From Colwellia sp. 12G3 (GTDB lineage: Bacteria > Pseudomonadota > Gammaproteobacteria > Enterobacterales > Alteromonadaceae): a stretch of 64,000 nucleotides of DNA. The notes under the pieces are model-generated. The model was not told the origin of the DNA and did no database searches. It worked only from the letters and a program-made list of their open reading frames with translations. Of the stretch, positions 55,618 through 64,000 are shown in pieces; positions within the stretch are counted from its first letter, which is position 1; every line of letters starts with the position of its first letter. The stretch lies in contig NZ_PJAQ01000068.1 of the NCBI RefSeq assembly GCF_002836775.1, positions 744,001 through 808,000 on the forward strand, given 5' to 3'. The position numbers and the translations under genes are program-made.

Positions 55618-58332
55618 TCAGTTTAAGCGAAGTTGCTTTGATACCGTCATAGTTCGACCTGCACGTTGTTTATCTGATGTTCGAGCACGGACCTGTACTG
55701 AGCCATTAACTTTGATAGGCTCTTGATAATTTTGCCACTTACCATTGCTAACGCGGTATTCAATGGGTAAAGCTTTAATCGCCATATTGGTCGACAATAT
55801 ACCTGACTCAATTATTGCACCTACCGTTGGCACACGGTAAAACACGCCTGCCAGATCTAATTTAGCCAATTCTTTCTCACCAAGCGTTTGTGAAAAAGTT
55901 AACCATTGCTTATCACGGGTTTGACGTAACTCATCAGTAAAAATAGCCGTATCTTTACTATATATAAAGCCTTTAGCATTATAAGGAACTTGCCAACTAG
56001 CTTGATGCCAAGCTCGCTCAGCCAATGCTAATAATCTAGGGTAAATCATATATTCAGCCTGGTCATCACTGCGCACTGTTTCACTCCACAGTTGTCCTTG
56101 AATACCACTGATAGTAAAGTTATTCAGCAAGGGTTGATGCGTTATTTTTCCTAAGTCATCTATTTGTTTACTATCATTAGCCACATAACTTTCACCTAAT
56201 GTATCGACACGAAACTCAGCATGAATAGGTAAATTATCTGGCATAAAGTTAAACAAGGAACGTGTGGTAACGCGCCTTGATGCCCAATGGTAACCTCGTT
56301 CCTTTGGATCAATTTGATAAGGAAAATCAAAATAAAGGACATCCGGTGTTGCTAGCACAATATTCCAATTACGATGAGCTTGCTCACTGACTTGTTTGTG
56401 CGCCCCCCAAGGTAGTGCATCCCAAATATAAGAATAAACATCCCTTGGCATCTTCGTTATATCGGTCTCTTTTAAACCATCATTCCAACCGCCAACAGTA
56501 ATACCCTTACTTGCCACCAACTGTGAAACGCGCTCAATAAAATGTGCTCCTAAATGTTCTGCATCACCAAAGTCATTACTCTTATCAGCGATTAACGCCT
56601 TACACACTGGCGATTCAAGCCACGCCCCTGCGGTTTCATCTGCGCCAATATGATAAAGCGCTAGCGGATGTCCTGCTGCTTGATGCAGTGCCTTTAAGTC
56701 TTCTAAAACACGATCAACAAAGGTGTAAGTTGACTCCATACAAATATTTAAGGTGTTATCGTTATAATTTTGAATAGAACTGTATTGCGTTTTATCATTA
56801 AAGTCAGTTAACAGGTAACGCTTAGCTTCAGTCTCGTTTTCCTTATTCATATAATAATGATAACGCGCTTCCATCGCTTTGATTGCTGCTCTTGAATGCC
56901 CCGGCATATCTAATGATGGGATCACCTGGATATGATGCTTAGTTGCCATACGTAAAATTTCTTGATAATCATCAATACTATAATAACCATCTCTATCACT
57001 GGCACCACCGCCAAGTTGTGGTTGTAAGCAGGTCTTATCAGATAAATCTAAACAACGCTTACTGCCCACATGCGTCAGTTCTGGCAAGCTGGGCAACTCT
57101 AAACGCCAGCCTTCATCTTCAGCCAAATGTAGATGCAGTTTATTAAGTTTATAAGCCCCCATTTGCTTGATCAGCGAAAACATAAACGCTTTGCTATGAA
57201 AGTTACGTGCAACATCGACATGCTGACCACGGTAATCATAGTGTGGCTGGTCATCAACGTTGACTAAAGGAACTTGTGTTGATCCTAACGTAACTAAACT
57301 GGCTAAGCTTTGTAGGCCATAAAAAGCACCGGTACTGTCTTGCGCCCTGATGATGATAGCGCTGTCATTAATAACTAATTGATAATGTCCTGAGCGCCAA
57401 TCAGCCTTTTTCTTATCGTTAAGTTCAATATTTACCAACACGCCAGCAGTGCTTTCTTTTATTCCCAGTAATGCTAATCGCTCAAAAGCAGCGGCTAATT
57501 GTGGGTATTTAAGATCACCGCTTAGTTTTACTTTTAGCCCCGCAGCCAAGTCTAAACGGGCATTATTATCTTCAATTTTTATTGATTTAGGTGTTGGTAT
57601 AATGGCAAAGGCAACATGACTATTCGCTATCGAAACTTGAGGCTCATTATCATAAAGCCATTGGGTAGAGGCATATTGATTAACGTCATCAGGCGCTGAC
57701 TTTATTTGTTTAGGGATATCGGTAAAAGGCACGACCCATGGTTGAACTTCTAAGCCAGTGTCTTTATCAACGAGGCTTCGGGTGCTATCAACAATAGCCG
57801 CTGTTAAGCCTTCACTCGATAGCCAGTAGTTTGGCATTAATTGTGATTCGGTTATCAACGTACTCTTTACCCATAATTTTAACTTATGATCTTGTCCGTC
57901 TTGAAAGCCGAGAAAGTTAGCCTTAGGGGTAATTTGATGTATATCACCGTTAAGATGTAATAAGTTAAGCTGATCACTACTGCTGGCGTAACTTGGGTAT
58001 ACTTGCGAGTAATTTAATTGCCATGTTTGGTTATCATTATAATAGCTAGGACTTCCTGCAGGTACACTCAAGTGAATTTCAGCGCTATAACAATATTTAA
58101 CTGTTTCACCATGTAGATCGGGGCAGTCGGTTTCAACATTACTGATAAACTGGTATTTCACCTGCAGGTTTTTAGCCAATGCATTGAGTTGTTCTTGTGC
58201 AGTTAACTCTGCTTTTTTTTCCGCCGTCATTTTAGTAGTAATAGTGTTACCCTGTTCGGCAACTTCGCCCTGGCAAGCAGCAAGTAATAGACTAGTTGCA
58301 GCTATTAAAAGATAGCGTTTTTCTTTAATCAT
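55618..58332 (-). CDS. Beta-N-acetylhexosaminidase, GH20, lipoprotein
   Basis: A 904-residue chitobiase-type enzyme. A lipoprotein signal ends LLLAACQGE (lipid Cys at residue 20). Domains: N-terminal carbohydrate-binding-like region (about 40-190), GH20b domain (about 230-350), catalytic barrel (about 365-770) and a C-terminal Ig-like domain (about 830-900). The catalytic Asp565-Glu566 pair sits in YHIGADETAGAW, and QGQLWSETVR is also family-typical. It should cleave chitobiose or chitin oligosaccharides at the cell surface or in the periplasm. No other chitin genes are adjacent. Confidence 0.94.
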   Translation of the reverse strand: MIKEKRYLLIAATSLLLAACQGEVAEQGNTITTKMTAEKKAELTAQEQLNALAKNLQVKYQFISNVETDCPDLHGETVKYCYSAEIHLSVPAGSPSYYNDNQTWQLNYSQVYPSYASSSDQLNLLHLNGDIHQITPKANFLGFQDGQDHKLKLWVKSTLITESQLMPNYWLSSEGLTAAIVDSTRSLVDKDTGLEVQPWVVPFTDIPKQIKSAPDDVNQYASTQWLYDNEPQVSIANSHVAFAIIPTPKSIKIEDNNARLDLAAGLKVKLSGDLKYPQLAAAFERLALLGIKESTAGVLVNIELNDKKKADWRSGHYQLVINDSAIIIRAQDSTGAFYGLQSLASLVTLGSTQVPLVNVDDQPHYDYRGQHVDVARNFHSKAFMFSLIKQMGAYKLNKLHLHLAEDEGWRLELPSLPELTHVGSKRCLDLSDKTCLQPQLGGGASDRDGYYSIDDYQEILRMATKHHIQVIPSLDMPGHSRAAIKAMEARYHYYMNKENETEAKRYLLTDFNDKTQYSSIQNYNDNTLNICMESTYTFVDRVLEDLKALHQAAGHPLALYHIGADETAGAWLESPVCKALIADKSNDFGDAEHLGAHFIERVSQLVASKGITVGGWNDGLKETDITKMPRDVYSYIWDALPWGAHKQVSEQAHRNWNIVLATPDVLYFDFPYQIDPKERGYHWASRRVTTRSLFNFMPDNLPIHAEFRVDTLGESYVANDSKQIDDLGKITHQPLLNNFTISGIQGQLWSETVRSDDQAEYMIYPRLLALAERAWHQASWQVPYNAKGFIYSKDTAIFTDELRQTRDKQWLTFSQTLGEKELAKLDLAGVFYRVPTVGAIIESGILSTNMAIKALPIEYRVSNGKWQNYQEPIKVNGSVQVRARTSDKQRAGRTMTVSKQLRLN

Positions 58333-58499
58333 AGTTAAGACTCTTTAATTAATTCACTAAAATATTCACTGATTTATCAGATGCTTTTTAAGCTTTTATT
58401 AACGACTTTATCAGTTATTATTTGATTAGGTCAGTCATAAAAGCCTAAAAGACACTTTATATAAAACGAGACCACGTTTTAGGACTAAACACAGATAAT

Positions 58500-58537
58500 A
58501 AAAAAGCCTAATTCAGATAACTGAAGAAGGCCTTTAA
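58500..58537 (-). terminator. Terminator after mscS
   Basis: Read on the minus strand: AAAGGCCT, TCAG, loop, CTGA, AGGCTTTTTT. The interrupted stem ends in six Ts, 30 bp beyond the mscS stop. The rest of the 58333-58566 gap is AT-rich and holds the upstream region of the hexosaminidase gene. Confidence 0.7.
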
Positions 58538-58566
58538 TACATAATTAATATGTTTATCGCTTAAGA

Positions 58567-59403
58567 TTAAGCATTCGGTGATTGATGAATATGCACATCA
58601 CGCTGTGGAAATGGAATAGTAATGTTTGCTTTATCAAATTCAATTTTTACTTTTTCCATCATATCAAAGTAAATTCCCCAGTAATCTTCTGCTTTCGCCC
58701 AAGGACGTACAAACAAATTAACTGAACTTTCACCGTGCTCACCAACCCAAATATCTACCGCTTGGTCTTTCAATACACGCTCATCGGCTTCAATTATTGA
58801 ACGTAAAAGCGCTTTTGCTTTAACAATATCATCGTTATAGCCAATACCAAAAACCATATCAACACGGCGCGTACCGTTAACATTAATATTAGTTACACAA
58901 CCATTCGATAACAAACCATTAGGAATAATAATACGTTGATTATCAAATGTTTTTAAGATGGTGTTAAAGATTTGAATTTCTTCAACACTACCTACATAAC
59001 CCTGGGCTTTAATAGCATCACCGTTTTTAAACGGACGAAATAGTAGGATTAAGACACCACCAGCGAAGTTAGCTAAACTACCTTGCAGTGCTAAACCAAT
59101 AGCTAAACCAGCAGCACCTAAAATTGCAATAAATGACGCGGTTTGAATACCTAACATAGAAGCAAAAACGATAATTTGAATTGCTTTTAATAAAGTACCT
59201 AAAATACTTAATAAAAATTTGTGTAAGGTAATCTCAACTTTTTTCTTTGCTAATGCTAATTCAACTAAGTTAAGCACTTTTTTGATAATAAAATTACCGA
59301 CGAAATAGGTAACTATCGCTAATAAAAATTGCACGCCAAATTGCAGTCCCATATCACCGAGCATCTGCATATAATGTTCTATTTTTTCTATATTGCTTTC
59401 CAT
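58567..59403 (-). CDS. mscS: Small-conductance mechanosensitive channel MscS
   Basis: A 278-residue MscS channel with three N-terminal helices and a cytoplasmic beta/alpha cage. The pore helix is the Gly/Ala-rich segment ILGAAGLAIGLALQGSLANF, followed by GGVLILLFRPFKNGDAI and TFDNQRIIIPNG, all diagnostic. It opens on membrane tension during osmotic downshock. It is divergent from the DUF748 gene with 175 bp between them. Confidence 0.96.
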   Translation of the reverse strand: MESNIEKIEHYMQMLGDMGLQFGVQFLLAIVTYFVGNFIIKKVLNLVELALAKKKVEITLHKFLLSILGTLLKAIQIIVFASMLGIQTASFIAILGAAGLAIGLALQGSLANFAGGVLILLFRPFKNGDAIKAQGYVGSVEEIQIFNTILKTFDNQRIIIPNGLLSNGCVTNINVNGTRRVDMVFGIGYNDDIVKAKALLRSIIEADERVLKDQAVDIWVGEHGESSVNLFVRPWAKAEDYWGIYFDMMEKVKIEFDKANITIPFPQRDVHIHQSPNA

Positions 59404-59578
59404 GGAAATGGTATCCTACGCTATGTTAAATTGGAGTTAACTTCAAAGTTAACCTTTGGAGTTGGATTGTAAACTTTTTGTAAAATGGAGTAAATTATAT
59501 TCCATTATATTTTCATCACTCAAGCACGTGTATCACAGCACATTAATTATAAAAACCTAACAAGGAACGTCCTAAATT

Positions 59579-62116
59579 ATGGCAAGCCTGCTATCTTTTT
59601 TTACTCATAAATTTTTCAAGATATTATTAGCTTTATACGTGGGCTTGTTTCTACTCATCTGGCTTCTTTCTTCACCATTAATTAAGCACTTTATTAGCCC
59701 TCTTCTGGCAGAACAGCAATTACACTTAGCAGATAACGCCAGTATTCGATTCAATCCATTTTTAATGCGCATAACCCTAAGTGATATTGACTTATTCAGT
59801 ACTAAAAGCAAACAGGAAGAAACTGTTTTTTCATTAGCAAATATGGAAGTTCAAGTCGCATTGTGGCAACTGGCTTTTGACAAAATTGTACTCAGTAAAT
59901 TTTTACTTGAGCAAGGCACATTAAAAGTTACTCAACATGATGGTCATTTAATCATTGCTGGTATAGCAATACCTAGCTCGGCTGAACAAGCAGAGCAAAG
60001 TAATGCACAAGTCACAAAAGAATCGATTGATGAACCAGTGAGTGATTTCCCTTATCAACTAGTACTACCTGAGTTTATATTGAGCCAATTTACTATTGAA
60101 ATAGAAAGGAATACTCTGCAGGAAATAAATAAAGCCCATCACATAAAAATTGAGCAATTATCATTAAGCCAAGTAAAAGCCACTCAAAACGAGCAACAAG
60201 CTAACTTAACGTTAACAGCATTAATTGATAAAACTCATTTAGCACTTTCAGCTAATACACAATTAACCGCAGGTAAAGGTGATATAAACAGTAATATTAG
60301 TTTAAAAAACTACCCCGTTGAAAAATTAGCCCGCTACGTTGAGCAACTGACCGAACTTAAGGGTTCTCTGTCTTTTAATAGCCAACAAACAGTTACCCTA
60401 GCTGAACAAGGTATTAATCTTAGAGTTAAAAAGGCCAACTTAACATTACAAAACTTATTAGTCGGATTAGAGCAGCAACACTTTACCCTCAATGACCTGC
60501 AATATAATTTCACCGATCTTGCCCTTGATTTACAAGACAACGAGGTTACTCACTTAGCTGGCAAGAGCAGTATAAAATTGACCGATGCCGTTTTAAATCA
60601 TAATGAGAGTAAAGCAAAAATCGTCGCATTTAAGCAGCTTAGTTTAGATGACATTCGTTTTGTTTTAGACGATGAACCTAGTGTCGATATTGCTAATGTT
60701 GTACTGGACGACTTACTGTTTTCTAAAAAAGCCGATTTAACTGATGCTATGGCTCAGAAAGTGATTGCTAGAATTAACAAGCTTGCAGCCACCGATAGTG
60801 TAGATATAGAAGCCGAAGAGATAGTCAATTTGCCACCTGTTATGCAGTTGAAAAAACTAATAGTAAATAACATACATATCCACGAAAAAAGTATTGTTAT
60901 CAACAGTATTCTTTTTGATACCTTAACAGGTGATATTATTGTTAAAGAAAACAAAGAACTTGCCAACTTAGTCACCCTAGGCGATAAAACAGATCAACAA
61001 AATTCTGCAGAGGCAACATTAACCGAAGAATTAGCAACGATTGAAAAGGAATTAGAGGGCAATGAAGCAAACAGTAATGGCTTCGTTTTTAGCTTCAATG
61101 AATTGCGCTTTATCAATAAAAATTCTTTTGGTTTTACCGATTTCAGTGTGGATCCTATTTACCAACGCACCTTATTTTTAGATACCCTTGATGTAGGTGC
61201 TTTAAGTAACAGTAAAGACAAAAAACAAAATCAGACCCCTTTTACCCTAATTGGTCGTAGTAATAAATATGCCAACTTTAATTTATCTGGTTACCTACAA
61301 CCTTTCTCAGAGCTTGCTACTTACCATGCAAAAGGTGATTTTAAAGAATTTTCTTTACCTGCTATTTCTTCATATTTAAAAGCTTCAACGGGTATTGAAG
61401 TAAAAACAGGACAACTAAATACCGCTTTAGACCTAACGCTGACTGGCGATGAACTCAATGGTAACGTTGTTGTATTACTGCAAGCCTTAGAAACGGGTTT
61501 AGTTGATAGTGAAGAAGCGGGTAGCCTAATTTCCCAAGGTGCCTTACCGTTAAATATGGCCTTGGGCATGCTAAAAGATGGTGATGGTAATGTAGAGCTT
61601 GATGTACCGCTAAGTGGCTCTACTTCAGATCCAAAATTTGGCTTAAGCAGTGTTGTAACCTTAATCACCAAAAAGGCCATAATTTCAGCGACACAAGATT
61701 ACCTGATGACCACGTTTGTTCCTTATGCAAACATAGTATCGATTGCGATCACAGCCGGTGAATTCGCCTTAAAGCTACGCTTTGATGATTTAGAATATCA
61801 AGTAGAGCAAATTGAACCCGATGATAACCAACATGCTTATTTAAAAGAATTCATTGCCTTGATGCAAGATAAAGAAGATACCCGCGTAACTATTTGCGCT
61901 ATCAGTGTACCGGCTGACATAGGTCTTAAAGCGGGTGTTTCGGTAACAAACAAAGCAGATATAAAACGCTTAATAGACTTGGGTGAAGAACGCGAACATG
62001 CCTTTAAAGATTACTTAATTGAACAAGGAAAAATCAAGTCATCTCGTATTTTATTATGTAAACCACAAATAGACAGTGATGAAGGAGCAATACCACGTAT
62101 TGCAATATCCGTTTAA
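59579..62116 (+). CDS. DUF748 / AsmA-like envelope protein
   Basis: An 845-residue protein with one N-terminal membrane helix (about residues 14-33) and a long periplasmic beta-rich region, matching the DUF748 family. Blocks include IRFNPFLMRITLSDIDLFS near the start and FSVDPIYQRTLFLDTLDVGAL and LQPFSELATYHAKGDFKEFSL in the middle; the C-terminal LDVPLSGSTSDPKFGLSSVV is shared with AsmA-like proteins. A role in outer-membrane or lipid homeostasis is inferred from the superfamily. AAGGAACG precedes the ATG by ten bases. Confidence 0.85.
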   Translation: MASLLSFFTHKFFKILLALYVGLFLLIWLLSSPLIKHFISPLLAEQQLHLADNASIRFNPFLMRITLSDIDLFSTKSKQEETVFSLANMEVQVALWQLAFDKIVLSKFLLEQGTLKVTQHDGHLIIAGIAIPSSAEQAEQSNAQVTKESIDEPVSDFPYQLVLPEFILSQFTIEIERNTLQEINKAHHIKIEQLSLSQVKATQNEQQANLTLTALIDKTHLALSANTQLTAGKGDINSNISLKNYPVEKLARYVEQLTELKGSLSFNSQQTVTLAEQGINLRVKKANLTLQNLLVGLEQQHFTLNDLQYNFTDLALDLQDNEVTHLAGKSSIKLTDAVLNHNESKAKIVAFKQLSLDDIRFVLDDEPSVDIANVVLDDLLFSKKADLTDAMAQKVIARINKLAATDSVDIEAEEIVNLPPVMQLKKLIVNNIHIHEKSIVINSILFDTLTGDIIVKENKELANLVTLGDKTDQQNSAEATLTEELATIEKELEGNEANSNGFVFSFNELRFINKNSFGFTDFSVDPIYQRTLFLDTLDVGALSNSKDKKQNQTPFTLIGRSNKYANFNLSGYLQPFSELATYHAKGDFKEFSLPAISSYLKASTGIEVKTGQLNTALDLTLTGDELNGNVVVLLQALETGLVDSEEAGSLISQGALPLNMALGMLKDGDGNVELDVPLSGSTSDPKFGLSSVVTLITKKAIISATQDYLMTTFVPYANIVSIAITAGEFALKLRFDDLEYQVEQIEPDDNQHAYLKEFIALMQDKEDTRVTICAISVPADIGLKAGVSVTNKADIKRLIDLGEEREHAFKDYLIEQGKIKSSRILLCKPQIDSDEGAIPRIAISV

Positions 62117-62191
62117 TCGCTCAGTTGATAACTATCATTAATCGTTAGATGTTGTAATATCAATTAGTTGAAAAATTAGGGAGCAGATAAA

Positions 62192-63040
62192 ATGAAAGGG
62201 TTCAGTAAATTCTTAGTACCATTATTGTTGCCGTTATTGTTAAGTAGTAATGCTTCATTCGCAGTGCAACCAGAAATAACCGAAAACAAAATAATAAAAA
62301 ATCAACATGGTAAATTAGTTTGGGCTGACCTTTACACCGGTGATGTTGAAGCGTCACTTAAGTTTTACCAAAACACTTTTGGTTGGACCGTTCAAGAGTT
62401 TGCAAAAGATAGTGCTAAATATCATATACTTTACGACAATGGCCAAGCTATTGCTGGCGTTCTTACCCGTGACTCCAAAAGAAATAAAACAGATAATGCC
62501 TTATGGGTTGGTAGTATTGATACTGATAATGTTCCAAGTAGAAGTGAACTCTCTGCTAAGAATAATGCCAGTATAATATTGGCACCTCACGAATTTAAGC
62601 TTTATGGTAAAAGAGCGGTTTTAGCTGATCCACAAGGCGGCATTATTGCACTACTTGAGTTAGACCTGACGAACAAACACCATCAAAAAATAAGTAATAA
62701 GTGGGATTGGGCGCAGTTATTTAGTACCAATACCAAGCAAGCCGCGTTGTTTTACCAAGAGACTTTTGATTATACGATAGAGGCAATTAATGCTGAAGAA
62801 GATAGCTTCTATTTAATTCAAGCTGATATGGTTCAAGCCAGTATTGTAAGGCTACCCGAATCGTTTGAGCAGAGAGACCGTTGGGTTAATTTTATCGAAG
62901 TTAACAACGTAGCGACTACCTTGTCAAAAGCCACCTTCAATGGCGCTACTATTATTTATCAACCAGAAGATAAAGGTGTCGCCATTATTAGTGATCCTAA
63001 TGGCGCATTACTGGGTTTAACACAGCAGGAAAGTGAGTAA
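62192..63040 (+). CDS. Exported VOC-fold (glyoxalase-like) protein
   Basis: A 282-residue protein with a signal peptide (about 1-24, ending ASFA) and two vicinal-oxygen-chelate modules (about 38-160 and 165-280). Each starts with a WADLYTGDVEASLKFYQNTF-like strand-helix unit (second copy WAQLFSTNTKQAALFYQETF) and ends near DPQGGIIALLE or DPNGALLGLT. The usual His/Glu metal ligands are not obvious. Most VOC proteins are cytoplasmic, so export is unusual. GGGAG precedes the ATG. A small lipoprotein gene overlaps its stop. Confidence 0.85.
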   Translation: MKGFSKFLVPLLLPLLLSSNASFAVQPEITENKIIKNQHGKLVWADLYTGDVEASLKFYQNTFGWTVQEFAKDSAKYHILYDNGQAIAGVLTRDSKRNKTDNALWVGSIDTDNVPSRSELSAKNNASIILAPHEFKLYGKRAVLADPQGGIIALLELDLTNKHHQKISNKWDWAQLFSTNTKQAALFYQETFDYTIEAINAEEDSFYLIQADMVQASIVRLPESFEQRDRWVNFIEVNNVATTLSKATFNGATIIYQPEDKGVAIISDPNGALLGLTQQESE

Positions 63041-63288
63041 TGAAAAAAATTAACACCTTATTACTCATAGCTACCGTCGTTGTTACTGCCTTCTTCATAA
63101 GTTCGTGTGAAAATACTCAGGTAAGCGGCTCTGTTAGTTATGGTATGGGTTATGGCGCTGGTTACCCGATGTATTATGGCAATAGTTACCATAGCCATAG
63201 TAGTATTGTCGTTGTTAAACCTACTAGACATAATCGTTCTCGACCTAGCAATGCACAATCTCGTCCTGCTAGAGCGAAGAGAAGATAG
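63040..63288 (+). CDS. Small hypothetical lipoprotein
   Basis: An 82-residue protein whose signal ends FFISSC, giving a lipid-modified Cys23. The mature part is Tyr/Gly-rich (YGMGYGAGYPMYYG), then His/Ser-rich, then strongly basic (KPTRHNRSRPSNAQSRPARAKRR split: KPTRHNRSRPS and PARAKRR). No family is recognised. The start overlaps the stop of the VOC gene by one base (TAATG), so the two are probably translated together. Confidence 0.75.
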   Translation: MKKINTLLLIATVVVTAFFISSCENTQVSGSVSYGMGYGAGYPMYYGNSYHSHSSIVVVKPTRHNRSRPSNAQSRPARAKRR

Positions 63289-63372
63289 CCTAAATTCAAA
63301 TCATAACAGCGAGTAGCGGCAAATTATTTATCTGTCGCTACGAACGATTAAAGAGAAACGCTTTTGAAAAAA

Positions 63373-64000
63373 ATGACTCGTCAAGATAATTTTATTTATC
63401 TCACTTTCGCCCTGATTTTGTTATTGCTTGGCACCTCATTAGCGCAACAATTTTTTGAAGGCTCAGTGCAGCGCTTGGTCCAATCTGCCACCATAGTGAC
63501 ATTATTAGTAGCGGTTTGGGGAGTTGACTCAAAAGACTTTGTACTGCGAAAAACCTTTATTTTCCCAATAGCTATATTGGTTTTTTCTGTTTTTGGTGCT
63601 TTGCTCGATAATAGCGGTTTTGATAAATTATATTTGCTACTGCTGTTGAGTTTTTTTATTTCTAGTGCGCTACGCACTGCAAAACAAGTGATGTTTACTG
63701 GTGATATTGATGGTAATAAAATTTTAGGTGCTATCTGTTTATATTTATTAATGGGCCTGATTTGGGCAGTACTATATACCCTAATACAACTGAGTTTTGC
63801 TAACTCTTTTACCAATATAAACAATAGTAATGAATGGTATACTTTGTTTCCTGATTTTATCTACTTCTCATTTGTCACTATTACTACTTTAGGTTTTGGT
63901 GATATTTCACCACTATTACCTATCTCACGATTTTTAGTCTATTTTGAAGCCATTGTTGGTCAGTTTTATTTAGCCATTTTAGTCGCTAGCCTAGTAGGTT
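63373..64000 (+). CDS. Potassium-channel-like protein (3' end cut by window)
   Basis: 209 codons of an open frame running off the window. Several hydrophobic helices are followed by a two-helix pore module: a transmembrane segment (AICLYLLMGLIWAVLYTLIQ), pore loop with filter TITTLGFGD, and an inner helix (FEAIVGQFYLAILVASLVG). TLGFGD is close to the canonical TVGYG/TVGFGD potassium filter (Ion_trans_2 family). I use ATG 63373; an in-frame TTG at 63364 is possible. No partner is visible. Confidence 0.85.
   Translation, partial: MTRQDNFIYLTFALILLLLGTSLAQQFFEGSVQRLVQSATIVTLLVAVWGVDSKDFVLRKTFIFPIAILVFSVFGALLDNSGFDKLYLLLLLSFFISSALRTAKQVMFTGDIDGNKILGAICLYLLMGLIWAVLYTLIQLSFANSFTNINNSNEWYTLFPDFIYFSFVTITTLGFGDISPLLPISRFLVYFEAIVGQFYLAILVASLVG

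Noticed and set aside
63396-63824. Minus-strand open frame of 142 codons
   Set aside because: It is antisense to the potassium-channel-like gene, whose pore motif is clear; the antisense product is Lys/Ser-rich with no recognisable features.

Overview
The window looks like a chromosomal segment of a marine, AT-rich gammaproteobacterium of the Alteromonadales, most likely Colwellia or a close relative. That rests on protein resemblance and on gene order (pmbA-yjgA-tldD-nit-yhdP-rng-maf-mreDCB next to an msh cluster, and pckA-hslO-hslR next to gspC-N). No rRNA, tRNA, CRISPR array, prophage or transposase gene was found. Most of the window is conserved core genome. The accessory content is two genes inserted in the pilus cluster and several families of short non-coding repeats.

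Region 1 (1-13.1 kb): the 3'-truncated pmbA/tldE and yjgA (darP) flank a MITE-like repeat. A long minus-strand set follows in the order mreB, mreC, mreD, maf, rng, yhdP, nit, tldD. It covers cell shape, RNA processing, envelope lipid transport and TldD/E proteolysis. A structured repeat lies between mreB and mreC.

Region 2 (13.3-34.6 kb): an MSHA type IV pilus cluster on the minus strand, transcribed mshI, mshI2, J, K, L, M, N, E, G, F, B, A, then C, D, O, P, Q. Two genes interrupt it. One is an oppositely oriented O-antigen-ligase/PglL-like membrane protein between mshA and mshC. The other is a PEP-CTERM-tagged exported protein between mshO and mshP. MshE carries the N-terminal domain that binds cyclic di-GMP in its Vibrio homologue. 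MshQ is a large secreted protein with two LamG-like domains. A 35-bp element is repeated upstream of mshP and mshQ.

Region 3 (34.8-48.0 kb): one PLP enzyme gene, then a complete type II secretion operon gspC-D-E-F-G-H-I-J-K-L-M-N on the minus strand. The pilus and the secretion system are related machines and would normally share a prepilin peptidase, which is not in this window.

Region 4 (48.2-54.3 kb): hslR and hslO (heat and redox stress), pckA (gluconeogenesis) with a long upstream region and tandem terminators, a second MITE-like copy, and the ompR-envZ two-component system.

Region 5 (54.4-64 kb): a small cysteine-containing exported protein divergent from a periplasmic thioredoxin, a GH20 hexosaminidase lipoprotein, an MscS channel, a DUF748/AsmA-like envelope protein, an exported VOC-fold protein with a small lipoprotein, and the start of a potassium-channel-like gene cut by the window end.

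No wholly new multi-gene system is evident. The best leads are the two inserted msh-cluster genes, the 35-bp element before mshP/mshQ, the two structured repeats placed after mreB and gspG, and the modular MITE-like family.
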